This document shows positions 25,011-35,821 of a DNA stretch of 64,000 nt, piece after piece (within the stretch, counting starts at the first letter, position 1; each line of letters opens with the position of its first letter). A program made the translations under genes and the position numbers. Origin of the DNA: Bacteroidota bacterium. GTDB lineage: Bacteria; Bacteroidota; Bacteroidia; Flavobacteriales; Flavobacteriaceae. The stretch covers positions 1 through 64,000 of the forward strand of contig JAJRRO010000020.1 of the NCBI GenBank assembly GCA_024279425.1, written 5' to 3'. The notes under the pieces are model-generated. The model ran no database searches and was not told the origin of the DNA. It worked only from the letters and a program-made list of their open reading frames with translations.

Positions 25011-28000
25011 ATGAATCACCAATCAAGATTTAGCAGGAATCATATTTTCCAAAAATATGCTTTCTTAACAATGATCTTCTTTTTTAGTGGATTATTGATT
25101 TCAGCGGTACAGGCACAGGAAATTAACGTTTCTGGTACTGTCACAGCCGCTTCAGACGGACAACCCCTACCAGGGGTATCAATAGTTGATGTTAATGATG
25201 GTACCAAAGGAGCGGTAACTGATTTTGACGGAAACTATACAATTTCAGTTGAAGGCAATACAAGCCTCCGGTTTAGCTATATAGGATTTAGTACTATGGT
25301 GTTGGCCGTTAACAATCAAACCAGTTTAGATCTGGCTATGCAAGAAGATGTTTCCAGTTTGGATGAAGTTGTAGTAGTAGGGTATGGTACCCAGAAAAAA
25401 GGGACTTTGACTGGTTCTGTAGCTACTGCCTCTGGCGAACAGCTAGAAAAATCATCCTCCCCGAACCTTGCTTCGGCACTTTCAGGAAAAATAGCCGGCG
25501 TATATGTCGATACCGGTGATAATCAACCTGGATCTGACAATTCTGCTATCAGGATTCGTGGTACGAACACCTTTAGAAATTCATCTGCCCTTATAGTTGT
25601 GGATGGGATTCCTAATCGAGCTGGTGGAATTAATAGGATTAACCCTGCCGATATTGAAAGTATTTCAGTATTGAAAGATGCCTCGGCCGCCATCTATGGT
25701 GCCCGAGCTGCGAATGGCGTAATCTTGATTACCACCAAACGTGGTAAAAAAGGAGCTGCAACGGTAAAACTTACAACAAGTTATGGATTTCAAAGTTTCA
25801 CCGAACTTCCTAGTATGTTGAAAGGTGCTGAGTATATGGACTTGGTAAACGTACTTAACGTATATAAACTACCAACATCTGAGTGGAATGCTGCCTTTGC
25901 AGGCAGAGGTGCGCCTTATACACGTGCCGACAATGGCGAGGTTGTAAACCCAACTTTTAGTAATGACAGAATCTCGAATACTGAAGCAGGAAACGATCCA
26001 TGGCTTTATCCTGATACGGATTGGTTTGATGAACTGGCTATCAATGATGCCCCCATTGCACGCCAAAACATTCAAATTACAGGAGGTACCGATGATGCTA
26101 CTTATATGGCCTCTTTAGGTCATTTGACCCAGGCCATTAACTTTGAAGGTGCTCCTAAGGGTTTTGAACAGTTCGATTTACGATTGAATCTTGACACAAA
26201 CATCAATGAGTATTTGAAAATGGATATAGGGCTGTACGGCCGACAGGAAGACAATCGTACCGCTACGCGACAAAACGTTATTGGCGATCTTATACGGCAA
26301 TACCCTTGGTTTCCGGCCTATTGGCCAACTGGCGAATTTGGCCCTGATATCGAAAACGGGAACAACCCAGCGGTTAGGGTTACCGAAGGACCAGGTTATC
26401 AAGAAAATAGTCGTACCTATACACAAAGCAATATTGGCCTTACTTTAAAGGTTCCTGGAATCGAAGGGTTGCAGTTAAGAGGTAATGTATCCTTTGATAG
26501 GTTTAGCTATAAACGTTCACTTTGGAACAGACCATGGACATTATACACTTGGGATGGGGTAAATAGAGATTCTTCTGGCCTAACGGAGGCTCAAAGGGGT
26601 CCTGGGGATCCAAGCTTGACCGAAGACCTTACAGACAGAACCGATTTCACAGCTACGTTTAACGCGTCCTATGAAAAGGAATTCGGCGATCACTACCTCA
26701 AAGTTCTTGGAGGGATTACCAAAGAGCAGAATAAACAAAGTTTCACGAGGGCCTTTAAACGCTTTTTCTTATCCAGTGACCTTGCCCAATTGGACTTTGG
26801 TGGCACGGAAGGGCAATTTAGTCAAGGAAACGCTTTTGAGAATGCTCGTTTAAACTACTATGGTCGTCTAAATTACACCTATCAAAGCAAATATTTACTA
26901 GAGTTGTTATTTAGATATGATGGATCCGACCTTTTCCCAAAAGACAACCGATTTGGATTCTTCCCAGGAGCATCTGCCGGCTGGGTACTGTCCGAAGAAT
27001 CTTTCTTCCAAGAAAGTATCCCTTGGTTAGACTTTTTTAAACTAAGAGGTTCATGGGGCCAAATGGGGAACGATCAGGTTGATGCCTATCAGTTCAACGC
27101 CTCTTATGAATTATCTTTTACAAGCCTCGAGAGCATAGTAACTACCGCCAATGAGAACAAAGTTGCAAACCCGGATATTACTTGGGAAACAGCCACTTCA
27201 ACGAACATTGGGTTTGACCTGAAAGCGTTGGACAATAAATTATCCTTAGGTTTTGATTATTTTGTTAACACCAGAGAAGATATTTTAACAACACCCAATT
27301 TAACTTTACCTTCATATAGTGGTATCACACCACCAAATGTAAACATTGGTGAATTTGAAAACAAAGGGTACGATATTTCCATTGGGTATAACGGATCTAC
27401 GGAATCAGGACTTAACTATAGTGTAACTGTTAACTTTAGCGATTCGAACAATAAGTTGATTTTCTTTGATGAACCAACTTTGGCCGACCGCCCATGGCAA
27501 AGACAGACCGGAGGAGAAATCGGAAGACCACTCCTTTACCAATTTGACGGAGTATTCCGTTCCCAAGCTGAAATCGATTCAGAGACCTTGGATTATAGTG
27601 AAGTAGCCCCTATTTTAAAACCTGGAGATGCCCGAGTGGTTGATTTTAATGGCGATGGCAGAATTACCGATGCAGATAAAAAACGTACGGGTGGCAGTGC
27701 TTTTGCAGATACCCAGTATGGTATCAACACGGCCTTGAACTATAAAAATTTCGATTTCAATATGTACTGGGCCGGCGGTGCCGGAGGCTATACTAACTAT
27801 GAGTGGTCCTTTATGTCAGGTACCTTGGCCAACGTACAGCGCGATGTTCGTGATAGAGCTTGGTCTTTGGACAATCTCGATGCTCCGCTACCAAGGTTGG
27901 CAGATAGAGGTGACCAATGGTATTCAGGACAGACGGATGGGTACCTTCTTACTCGGGATTATATACGTTTAAAAACTTTGGAAATTGGCTATAGCCTAGA

Positions 28001-28244
28001 TGAGCAACTTGCTAGCAGAATTGGTGCCAAAAGCATTAGAATTTCAGCATCGGGCACTAACCTTTTGACCTTCACCGACTTCCCATTTGATCCTGAAACT
28101 CTTGATATTGGTAATGGTACACTTAATAATAATGGTATTGATCAAGGGGGTTCTCAAATCGGAGTAAGTGGTGGTAGAGCAACTGATGGTGGTGCTTACC
28201 CATCGTTACAAACATTTAACCTTGGACTTCAAATAACTTTTTAA
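25011..28244 (+). CDS. SusC/RagA-type TonB-dependent transporter
   Basis: The 1077-residue outer-membrane protein has a signal peptide (AVQAQ), a CarboxypepD-like beta-sandwich (about 38-115), a TonB box region (LDEVVVVGYGTQKKG), a plug (RGTNTFRNSSALIVVDGIPNRAGGI..., ARAANGVILITTKRG) and a ~800-residue barrel ending TFNLGLQITF. It drives TonB-dependent uptake with the SusD lipoprotein 8 bp downstream. The substrate cannot be read from sequence. The presence of a sulfatase and redox proteins downstream suggests a sulfated or oxidised organic compound. Confidence 0.95.
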   Translation: MNHQSRFSRNHIFQKYAFLTMIFFFSGLLISAVQAQEINVSGTVTAASDGQPLPGVSIVDVNDGTKGAVTDFDGNYTISVEGNTSLRFSYIGFSTMVLAVNNQTSLDLAMQEDVSSLDEVVVVGYGTQKKGTLTGSVATASGEQLEKSSSPNLASALSGKIAGVYVDTGDNQPGSDNSAIRIRGTNTFRNSSALIVVDGIPNRAGGINRINPADIESISVLKDASAAIYGARAANGVILITTKRGKKGAATVKLTTSYGFQSFTELPSMLKGAEYMDLVNVLNVYKLPTSEWNAAFAGRGAPYTRADNGEVVNPTFSNDRISNTEAGNDPWLYPDTDWFDELAINDAPIARQNIQITGGTDDATYMASLGHLTQAINFEGAPKGFEQFDLRLNLDTNINEYLKMDIGLYGRQEDNRTATRQNVIGDLIRQYPWFPAYWPTGEFGPDIENGNNPAVRVTEGPGYQENSRTYTQSNIGLTLKVPGIEGLQLRGNVSFDRFSYKRSLWNRPWTLYTWDGVNRDSSGLTEAQRGPGDPSLTEDLTDRTDFTATFNASYEKEFGDHYLKVLGGITKEQNKQSFTRAFKRFFLSSDLAQLDFGGTEGQFSQGNAFENARLNYYGRLNYTYQSKYLLELLFRYDGSDLFPKDNRFGFFPGASAGWVLSEESFFQESIPWLDFFKLRGSWGQMGNDQVDAYQFNASYELSFTSLESIVTTANENKVANPDITWETATSTNIGFDLKALDNKLSLGFDYFVNTREDILTTPNLTLPSYSGITPPNVNIGEFENKGYDISIGYNGSTESGLNYSVTVNFSDSNNKLIFFDEPTLADRPWQRQTGGEIGRPLLYQFDGVFRSQAEIDSETLDYSEVAPILKPGDARVVDFNGDGRITDADKKRTGGSAFADTQYGINTALNYKNFDFNMYWAGGAGGYTNYEWSFMSGTLANVQRDVRDRAWSLDNLDAPLPRLADRGDQWYSGQTDGYLLTRDYIRLKTLEIGYSLDEQLASRIGAKSIRISASGTNLLTFTDFPFDPETLDIGNGTLNNNGIDQGGSQIGVSGGRATDGGAYPSLQTFNLGLQITF

Positions 28245-28252
28245 AAATTACT

Positions 28253-30127
28253 ATGATGAGAAAAAGTATTTTAAAATTAACAGCATTGTTCCTATTCGTT
28301 TTTATGGCGGTAGGTTGCAATGAAGATTTTTTGGAAACGACACCGCTAAGTGAAATTGCGGAAGCTGCCGTTTGGAGTGATAGAAAATTGTCCGAAGCCG
28401 CGGTACTTGATTTGTACCAAGGCACATGGGCCGGAACGCTTACGGAGGAGGAAACTTCAGACGCCTATACGGATAATGCCGTGTTTACACACCCGGGACG
28501 TGGCGTGGATGGTTATACCGAAGGGAAAATGACGGCCGCAGGCAATTATTTAACACGTGACTGGTTAGACAACTGGGGCAGATTGTATGGCTTCATTCGA
28601 GGAGCCAACTTGGCCATTTCAAACCTTTCTGCTAACGAAGCTGGTTTTGATCAGGGCTTTGTGGATCAACTGTTGGGCGAGGCCCATTTTATGAGAGCCC
28701 ATTTTTATACCAATTTGATGAGACAGTACGGAGGTTTAGTATTATTGACTGAACCTTTGTCCCTTGACAGTGAGGCAAACAACCCACGGTCTTCATTTGA
28801 AGCAACGATAAATCTGATTGTTTCTGATTTGGACCAAGCCATAAATTTATTGGATAGCGCTCCTGTGAGTCCGGCGAGGGCACACAAGATTACAGCTCTA
28901 GCCATGAAATCTAGAGTATTGACCCATTCGGCCAGTGATTTGTATGATGCCACAAAATCAGCTTCGGTATCTACTATTTCTTCCTATGGCAATAAAGAAT
29001 TGATTCAGTTTACCGGTGGCACTCAAGCTTCGAGATGGCAAGCAGCAGCAGCAGCTTCCAAAGCATTATTGGATGTCCACCCAGGCTATAAGTTAGACTA
29101 TGCAGCTCCTGCTTCCCAGGAAGAGGCCAAACAGAACTATGATGACATGTGGATTCAAGGCGATGATAATGTTGATTTTATCTGGGGCCGTTTAGTAGAG
29201 GAGTTTGGCTTTAGCTCAAGAACCTATGCAGGTGGTGACGGATGGTCACAAGGACCCGGGATGTTTGCTTTGAACCAAGGTCCTAATGGGTATCATGAAT
29301 GGGCTGGAACAACGCCTACAGAAGCTTTGGTCTCTAAATACACCATGTCTGACGGGACCAAATTCGATTGGGACAACCCTGCGCATGCAGCGGCTCCCTA
29401 TGTAGATCGTGAAGCACGTTTCTATTCAACCATTCTTTATGATGGTGCTCCTTGGAAAGACAGAACAGATGATGTTGTTGTGCATGATAATTTCAACGAA
29501 ATACAGACTGGTTTTTATACCTTTTTAGACGGCACCATCAAGAATGGTGTAGATACGCGTCAAGGTCCTATTGAGGATTGGAACGGTTCAAGGACAGGGT
29601 ACTATTTCAGAAAATTCTCTGACCCCTTTCAACCCGCATCATGGCCAAAAGATCTCCAAAAGATAGATTCTCCATATTTAAGACATTCGGAAATTCTTTT
29701 GAATTATGTGGAGGCCAATATTGAGTTAGGTGATGAAGCCGAAGCCATCTTATGGTTGAACAAACTAAGGTTCAGAAACGGTTTGCCTGCTGTTACGGAA
29801 TCCGGTGCCGCGCTCATGGAATTGTACAGAAGAGAACGTGACAAGGAATTGGTGAATGAAGATGCTAGGCTTTTTGATATGAAGCGATGGCTAGAAGGTC
29901 CGGAATCATTGAACAAACAAGTACAGACAGTCTTGGTACAGGCCACACAAAAGGCAGGTACAACGGTTACTAATTATAGACAAGATTTCGCGGCTTGGGA
30001 CTATCTATATAGACCAACAGATATCGTTTTTGAAAATAGGCAATGGCTAGACAAAGTTTATTTCTTGCCTATAGGGCAATCTGAGATCGACAAAGACCCT
30101 TCTCTAATCCAAAATCCAGGGTACTAG
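28253..30127 (+). CDS. SusD/RagB-type nutrient-binding lipoprotein
   Basis: The 624-residue lipoprotein has a lipobox at VGCNEDF (Cys22), the SusD-like N-terminal domain with GEAHFMRAHFYTNLMRQYGGLVLLTEPL, and the C-terminal RagB/SusD domain with ILLNYVEANIELG and ELYRRERDKELVNEDARLFDMKRW. It acts as the surface lid of the adjacent SusC. A strong hairpin terminator follows at 30160-30190, so later genes may be on separate or attenuated transcripts. Confidence 0.95.
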   Translation: MMRKSILKLTALFLFVFMAVGCNEDFLETTPLSEIAEAAVWSDRKLSEAAVLDLYQGTWAGTLTEEETSDAYTDNAVFTHPGRGVDGYTEGKMTAAGNYLTRDWLDNWGRLYGFIRGANLAISNLSANEAGFDQGFVDQLLGEAHFMRAHFYTNLMRQYGGLVLLTEPLSLDSEANNPRSSFEATINLIVSDLDQAINLLDSAPVSPARAHKITALAMKSRVLTHSASDLYDATKSASVSTISSYGNKELIQFTGGTQASRWQAAAAASKALLDVHPGYKLDYAAPASQEEAKQNYDDMWIQGDDNVDFIWGRLVEEFGFSSRTYAGGDGWSQGPGMFALNQGPNGYHEWAGTTPTEALVSKYTMSDGTKFDWDNPAHAAAPYVDREARFYSTILYDGAPWKDRTDDVVVHDNFNEIQTGFYTFLDGTIKNGVDTRQGPIEDWNGSRTGYYFRKFSDPFQPASWPKDLQKIDSPYLRHSEILLNYVEANIELGDEAEAILWLNKLRFRNGLPAVTESGAALMELYRRERDKELVNEDARLFDMKRWLEGPESLNKQVQTVLVQATQKAGTTVTNYRQDFAAWDYLYRPTDIVFENRQWLDKVYFLPIGQSEIDKDPSLIQNPGY

Positions 30128-30159
30128 TTCATTAATTTCAAATATTAACAAATAAGTGT

Positions 30160-30190
30160 AATAACCCCGTATGATAAATACGGGGTTATT
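30160..30190 (+). terminator. Intrinsic terminator after susD
   Basis: A perfect 13-bp stem AATAACCCCGTAT/ATACGGGGTTATT with a 5-nt loop is followed by CTTATTTTTA. It separates susCD from the FG-GAP gene and could act as an attenuator. Confidence 0.8.
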
Positions 30191-30227
30191 CTTATTTTTA
30201 TAGTTCCTTAATTTTATTCGAAATAAG

Positions 30228-33200
30228 ATGAAAAATGCTTTGTGCTTCATTGTTTTAACGGTGTTGGTTTCTTCATGTGAAGAAAAACACCCCACCCTAT
30301 TTACCAAGTTAAATACCTCGGAAACCGGTATCGATTTTAAAAATGAACTGGCCGAAACCCACACCTACAATTACTTTACGAATCCCTATATGTATTTGGG
30401 AGGAGGAGTATCGACAGGCGATATCAATAATGACGGTCTGGAAGATATTTTTTTTATAGGAAATATGGTCTCCAACAAACTATATTTGAACAAAGGGGAT
30501 TTAAAATTTGAGGATATTTCAGAAAGCGCAGGAGTCTTAGGTGATGGGCGCTGGTATTCGGGAACCACTTTTGTAGATATAAACCAAGATGGTTATATGG
30601 ATATCTATTGTTCGGTCAATGGAAAAAATCCTCCGCACAACAATGTCCTTTATATCAACAACCACGACAATACATTTACCGAAAAGGCATCAGAATATGG
30701 TATTGATTGCGACGGGAACAGCACACAATCCACTTTTTTCGACTATGACAAGGATGGTGACCTCGATTTATACGTCATAAATTATCCCCCGACTAGTTTT
30801 GTCGCCCCAGTTCCATATTATGCCTATATGCTCGAAAATCATGAATTGAAAGATTCAGATCGACTTTACCGTAACGACAACGGTCATTTTACCGATGTCA
30901 CCGTCGAAGCTGGCCTAAGTTCCTTTGGCTTAAGCCTAGGGGTGGTGGCCTCTGATGTGAATAATGATGGTTACATAGATATTTTTATCTCCAATGATTT
31001 TAATGCCCCAGACTTTTTGTTCATTAACAACCAAGACGGGACCTTTACCAACCAAATCAATACAAGCCTACAGCAAATATCTTTTTTTGGTATGGGCGTC
31101 GATATTGCCGATTTTAACAACGATGGCTATATGGACATTTTTCAATTGGATATGTCCGCCGAAGATAATTTTCGTTCTAAGGCCAACATGTCTTCAATGG
31201 ATCCGGATGCCTTCTATCAATCTGTAACTATCGGGTTGCACCATCAGTACATGCAGAATTCACTTCAAATGAACCATGGCAATTCTGCAGGTGAAATTCC
31301 AGTATTCAGCAATATATCCCGTTTGGCTGGAGTCTCCTCTACCGATTGGAGTTGGGGTGGCTTACTTGCCGATTTTGACAATGACGGATGGAAGGATCTT
31401 TTTGTTACCAATGGTATCAGAAGGGACGTTAATAATAAGGATTTTTATGGTAAGTACAGAACGTTTTTCGATCAGTTGGAAAACTCCCCGGAATACGAAA
31501 ACAAGGAAGAAGAAGTAGGCCTTTTAAACTATCTTCATGAATTGCCTTCGGAAAAGTTGAGCAACTATATGTTTCAAAACAATCAAGACCTTACCTTTAC
31601 CAAAAGGACAAAAGACTGGGGGTTTGAAGAGAAGACCTTTTCAAATGGAGTGGCCTATTCGGACTTGGACAATGATGGTGATTTAGATTTGGTCATTAAC
31701 AATTTAGAGGATACTTCCAACATCTATCGAAACAATAGTACCGATACCAACCAGCTAACCATCCATTTGAACGGGAATGGGGAGGTTTTACCCAATGGCA
31801 GCAAGGTGTCGATCCATACCTCGGATGGGATGCAAGTACAAGAACATAATGTGGTACGAGGCTACTTGTCCTCAGTATCTCCCCTGCTCCATTTCGGCCT
31901 CGGATCTGTAACCCAAATCGACAGTATTTTAGTGACTTGGCCCAACGGCTTAACCACTAAGCTGGATAATGTTAAGGCAAATCAAAAACTTTCCATTACC
32001 TATAATGAGGCTCAGGCCAATGCAGGTAGTTCTAATAAATACACCGGCACTTCAAAACTCTTTAAAACCGCCGACGCCCCAGACCTTACCATACACGAAG
32101 AGAACCCTTTTAATGATTTTGATGTAGAGATTTTACTTCCCCATAAAAATACCACCTTGGGTCCCGCACTGGCTACTGGAGATTTAAATAATGATGGCAC
32201 AGAGGATTATATAATCGGGAGTTCAATTGGTAAATCGGCATCCGTTTTCATTCAAGATGAAAAAGGCAATTTTTCGGCCTTGCCCATTGCAGATTTGATG
32301 GAGGACCAATATTACGAAGACTTAGGGATTTTAATATTTGATGCCGATAATGATGGCGACAACGATTTTTATATCGCTTCAGGAGGAAATGAATTTAGTG
32401 CTGGCTCCCCGGGCTACGAAGACCGATTTTACGAAAACCTAGGGAATAATAACTTTCGACGCAACAAAGAAGCCCTCCCCGATACCAAAAATAGTGGGTT
32501 GGATGTCACTGCCTCCGACTTTGATCATGATGGTGACTTGGATTTATTTGTGGGAGGACGATTAATCCCAAAAAAATACCCCTACCCGGCCGATTCACAT
32601 ATACTCGAAAATATTAGTGATGCTTCGGGACCCAAATTTGTTGAGGTTACGGATAAAGTGTTGCCAGAATTAAGATCCTTGGGACTGGTTACGGCCTCCA
32701 GTTGGGTCGATTTTGACAATGACGGTTGGGAAGACTTGGTTGTTGTGGGTGAATGGATGCCTATCAAATTTTATAAAAACATGGAGGGTACATTTAAAGA
32801 TGTATCAGACCAAGTTCTAGAGAGCAAGTTTTCGGGTTGGTGGTTCGATATCCAAAAAGGAGATTTTGACAATGATGGCGATCAAGACCTTATAGTCGGC
32901 AATTTGGGCAAAAACTACAAATACCAGGCCAGTGCTGATGCACCATTTAAGATATACCTAAATGACTTTGACCATAATGATAAAGCAGATATCGTGTTGA
33001 GCTATAAAAAAGGGGATACCGAATTTCCTGTTCGTGGTCGCCAATGTTCTTCGCAGCAAATGCCCGCCATTAAACATAAATTCAAGGATTATAATTCGTT
33101 TGCCAGTGCATCGTTGAATCAGATATATACCAGCAAACTGCTTGATGAATCCTTAAGCTACGAGATAACCTCATTTGCAAGTATTTATCTTGAAAACGAC

Positions 33201-33536
33201 GGAGGAAAATTTACCGTCAAACCCTTGCCCCAATTGGCCCAGCTATCAAGCATTAATAAATTTGTTGTTGACGATTTCAATGCAGATGGCAATTTAGATG
33301 TGGTATTGGCAGGTAACCTGTACAACGCCGAGGTAGAAACCCCTAGAAACGATGCCAGTTTCGGGCTCTTCCTTCAAGGAGATGGGGCAGGAAATTTCAG
33401 TGCCAAAACCATGATGGAATCCGGCTTGAAAATTGTGGGAGATGTCAGGGATATGGAACTGCTTGTTAAAAATGGCAAAAGCCACATTTTGGTTGCTAAA
33501 AATAATGCGCAAATGCAAATGGTGGAAGTGAATTGA
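30228..33536 (+). CDS. Large FG-GAP/VCBS and ASPIC-UnbV repeat lipoprotein
   Basis: The 1102-residue protein begins with a lipoprotein signal (VLVSSCEEK, Cys17). The propeller is made of FG-GAP/VCBS blades carrying calcium loops of the DxNxDGxxD type (DINNDGLED, DYDKDGDLD, DFNNDGYMD, DFDNDGWKD). An ASPIC/UnbV domain at about 505-590 (LPNGSKVSIHT..., HFGLGS..., VTWPNGLTTKL) interrupts two propellers; a second blade set follows (TGDLNNDGTED, DADNDGDND, DFDHDGDLD). Such proteins accompany SusCD pairs in flavobacteria, where surface glycan or cofactor binding is assumed but not established. It lies 100 bp after susD, past a terminator. Confidence 0.88.
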   Translation: MKNALCFIVLTVLVSSCEEKHPTLFTKLNTSETGIDFKNELAETHTYNYFTNPYMYLGGGVSTGDINNDGLEDIFFIGNMVSNKLYLNKGDLKFEDISESAGVLGDGRWYSGTTFVDINQDGYMDIYCSVNGKNPPHNNVLYINNHDNTFTEKASEYGIDCDGNSTQSTFFDYDKDGDLDLYVINYPPTSFVAPVPYYAYMLENHELKDSDRLYRNDNGHFTDVTVEAGLSSFGLSLGVVASDVNNDGYIDIFISNDFNAPDFLFINNQDGTFTNQINTSLQQISFFGMGVDIADFNNDGYMDIFQLDMSAEDNFRSKANMSSMDPDAFYQSVTIGLHHQYMQNSLQMNHGNSAGEIPVFSNISRLAGVSSTDWSWGGLLADFDNDGWKDLFVTNGIRRDVNNKDFYGKYRTFFDQLENSPEYENKEEEVGLLNYLHELPSEKLSNYMFQNNQDLTFTKRTKDWGFEEKTFSNGVAYSDLDNDGDLDLVINNLEDTSNIYRNNSTDTNQLTIHLNGNGEVLPNGSKVSIHTSDGMQVQEHNVVRGYLSSVSPLLHFGLGSVTQIDSILVTWPNGLTTKLDNVKANQKLSITYNEAQANAGSSNKYTGTSKLFKTADAPDLTIHEENPFNDFDVEILLPHKNTTLGPALATGDLNNDGTEDYIIGSSIGKSASVFIQDEKGNFSALPIADLMEDQYYEDLGILIFDADNDGDNDFYIASGGNEFSAGSPGYEDRFYENLGNNNFRRNKEALPDTKNSGLDVTASDFDHDGDLDLFVGGRLIPKKYPYPADSHILENISDASGPKFVEVTDKVLPELRSLGLVTASSWVDFDNDGWEDLVVVGEWMPIKFYKNMEGTFKDVSDQVLESKFSGWWFDIQKGDFDNDGDQDLIVGNLGKNYKYQASADAPFKIYLNDFDHNDKADIVLSYKKGDTEFPVRGRQCSSQQMPAIKHKFKDYNSFASASLNQIYTSKLLDESLSYEITSFASIYLENDGGKFTVKPLPQLAQLSSINKFVVDDFNADGNLDVVLAGNLYNAEVETPRNDASFGLFLQGDGAGNFSAKTMMESGLKIVGDVRDMELLVKNGKSHILVAKNNAQMQMVEVN

Positions 33537-33569
33537 TTCTACAACTCAAGTTTTTGGAAAGCTTTTAAA

Positions 33570-33711
33570 GCCTGTTTAAATTTGTTATACGTTACTTTTT
33601 CGTCAATTAAGGCTTCAAAAATGCTGTTTGGCAGTGTCAAATGAGTATTTTGTTAACGAAAAGTGCGGAAAAAGAGCCATAACAAAACCGAAGGATGAAA
33701 TTTAAACTGGC
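33570..33711. repeat. Dispersed inverted-repeat element, copy B
   Basis: A 142-bp unit is bounded by 14-bp near-perfect inverted repeats (33570-33583 and 33698-33711, one mismatch). Its interior AGTGCGGAAAAAGAGCCATA (33662-33681) closely matches copy C. The rest of the 33537-33933 gap has no ORF; I see no TAnnTTTG element before the sulfatase. Confidence 0.6.
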
Positions 33712-33933
33712 ACTTAGTACAGCGGACCAACACGCAAACAACTGTACTAAAAAATTAAGCCCGCAATAACGGCCACGCTTCAAATATTCGTTTTTAAAGT
33801 AGTGGCTGTGTGGCAAATGGACAATAGTTTCATTTGACAGCTTAAGAGACCTTCAATTAACTGGGGGGAATGCACCTTTCATACAACCGTCCATGCTCAC
33901 TTTATTTAATTCAACCAAATAAAATCCAATACC

Positions 33934-35517
33934 ATGAAATTTTCGATGCTAAGAATATTTATTATTGGAATCATAGGTGCCATTGTACTTTCCTGTCAAA
34001 AAAAAGAAGAAACTATACTTGAAAAGCCGAATATTTTATGGATCTATTTAGAAGACACGGCGCCCCTTTTGAGTAGTTATGGCACCACCCTCATTGCAAC
34101 GCCCAATATAGACAACCTTGCCAAAGAAGGTGTTTTATATAAAAATGCTTTTATGCCTGCCCCCGTATGTTCCGCAATTCGTTCAAGCATTATAACGGGA
34201 ACAATGGCAACCACCATTGGATTACATAACCATCATAGTTCAAGAACCAAAAAGTCCGCTATATACTTGCCAGATAGTCTAAAAACCATCCCTGAATTAT
34301 TTAAAAATGCAGGATATTTTACATTTAACAACGGTAAAGACGATTATAACTTCGTCTATAATCGAAGAGATTTATATACTCAAGATTATAAAATACACCC
34401 ATTGTATGGTAAAAGTAGCGTACGGTTAGATTTAGATTCTATCAAAGATAAACAACCCTTTTTTGGACAAATACAGTTATATGGTGGCAAAGAAATATTC
34501 TCGAAAAGTTTTAAAGACAATGTAAAGACACCCGTTGACAGATCTAAAATAAAACTACCGCCCTATTTACCCAATCATCCTGCGATTATTGAAGAATATG
34601 CAAATCATTTGGATGCTATTCAGATTACAGATGAAAAAGTAGGAGTTATTATTAATACATTGAGGAAGAACAACATATTGGAGAATACCATTGTCTTCTT
34701 CTTTTCCGATCATGGTATGCGCATGACGCGAAACAAACAGTTTTTGTATGATGGCGGATTGCACGTACCATTGATTCTTGCAGATTTTACGAAGAAAAAT
34801 AAAAATATCTCTTCGGGTACTGTCAATACCGATTTGGTCAATGGACTGGATCTTGGTACCAGCTCTTTGGCCCTGGCAGATATTCAAATTCCGGAATACA
34901 TGGAAGGCAAGAATATGTTCAGCGAATCTGATCAGCGGGAATACGTAATATCTGCCAGAGATCGCTGCGATTTTACCATTGACCGTATTCGGTCCGTTCG
35001 ATCAAAAGATTATAAATATATTAGAAATTTTATGACGGATAGACCCTATACCCAACCTACGTATATGGACGTTGCCGGAATAGAATTTGTTCAGGTAATG
35101 CATCAATTGCATAATGACAAAAAACTTAATTCTGAGCAAGACAGATTTATGTCCAAGGAAAGACCTCCGGTAGAGCTATATAATCTTAAAGAAGATCCTT
35201 TTGAATTAAATAACCTAGCCTCCAATCCAGAATATAAGAAAACCCTGAACGTATATGCCGCCATTTTGAATACATGGATTAAAGATACCGATGACAAAGG
35301 GCAATATCCAGAAAGTGAAGAAGGGTTAAAACTTATGTTGGGTATTTGGGGTGACAATTGTGTAAACCCGGAATACGACCCCATTAAAAAGAAATACCCC
35401 AACTTGGCCGGGTCGTTGTTTTATTTGAAAAGCGAACCCTCAAAATTAATAGACTCCAATGCTATAGAAGATACCTTGCTGGATATAGATTTACCCTCTG
35501 TGGTAAAAAACAAATAA
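33934..35517 (+). CDS. S1-family sulfatase, lipoprotein
   Basis: The 527-residue protein has a lipobox VLSCQKK (Cys21) and the alkaline-phosphatase/sulfatase fold. Metal ligands are in NILWIYLEDTAP, and the formylglycine-site cysteine is Cys79 in PVCSAIRSS (C-x-A-x-R form of C-x-P-x-R). SDHGMRMTRNKQFLYDGGLHVPLI carries further metal and substrate residues. It needs a formylglycine-generating enzyme encoded elsewhere. It is a predicted surface or periplasmic exo-sulfatase that would desulfate the substrate of the neighbouring SusCD system. Confidence 0.9.
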   Translation: MKFSMLRIFIIGIIGAIVLSCQKKEETILEKPNILWIYLEDTAPLLSSYGTTLIATPNIDNLAKEGVLYKNAFMPAPVCSAIRSSIITGTMATTIGLHNHHSSRTKKSAIYLPDSLKTIPELFKNAGYFTFNNGKDDYNFVYNRRDLYTQDYKIHPLYGKSSVRLDLDSIKDKQPFFGQIQLYGGKEIFSKSFKDNVKTPVDRSKIKLPPYLPNHPAIIEEYANHLDAIQITDEKVGVIINTLRKNNILENTIVFFFSDHGMRMTRNKQFLYDGGLHVPLILADFTKKNKNISSGTVNTDLVNGLDLGTSSLALADIQIPEYMEGKNMFSESDQREYVISARDRCDFTIDRIRSVRSKDYKYIRNFMTDRPYTQPTYMDVAGIEFVQVMHQLHNDKKLNSEQDRFMSKERPPVELYNLKEDPFELNNLASNPEYKKTLNVYAAILNTWIKDTDDKGQYPESEEGLKLMLGIWGDNCVNPEYDPIKKKYPNLAGSLFYLKSEPSKLIDSNAIEDTLLDIDLPSVVKNK

Positions 35518-35730
35518 GCCGAAAGTTGAGTCAATTGCCACATACGATTCGTTTTTAGGTATTTTTAGTCAATGACCCAGATGAGTCCATAAACCCGGGA
35601 ATATCAAGAAAATATCAGCCTATCGGTTCGGAAAAACAAAGAACGTAACTTGTATATACAAGTTGTATTTGCTATATTGACATCTGCTGACCGTATTCGT
35701 CCAAAAATAAAAATATCAAGCAGTAACGCT

Positions 35731-35804
35731 GTCAGGTCGAGCGCAGTCGAGACCTTTTTAAGCCTTGAGTTATTCAATTACCTCTCGACCGCGCTCGAGG
35801 TGAC
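35731..35804. repeat. REP-type palindrome pair
   Basis: GTCAGGTCGAGCGCAGTCGAGAC (35731-35753) faces its near-complement at 35782-35804 (CTCTCGACCGCGCTCGAGGTGAC form) across 28 bp. GC-rich TCGAGCGCAGTCGA palindromes of this type are scattered through many flavobacterial genomes as intergenic REP/BIME-like units. The short ORF crossing it is not credible. Confidence 0.65.
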
Positions 35805-35821
35805 ATTTTTCTGGAATTTTA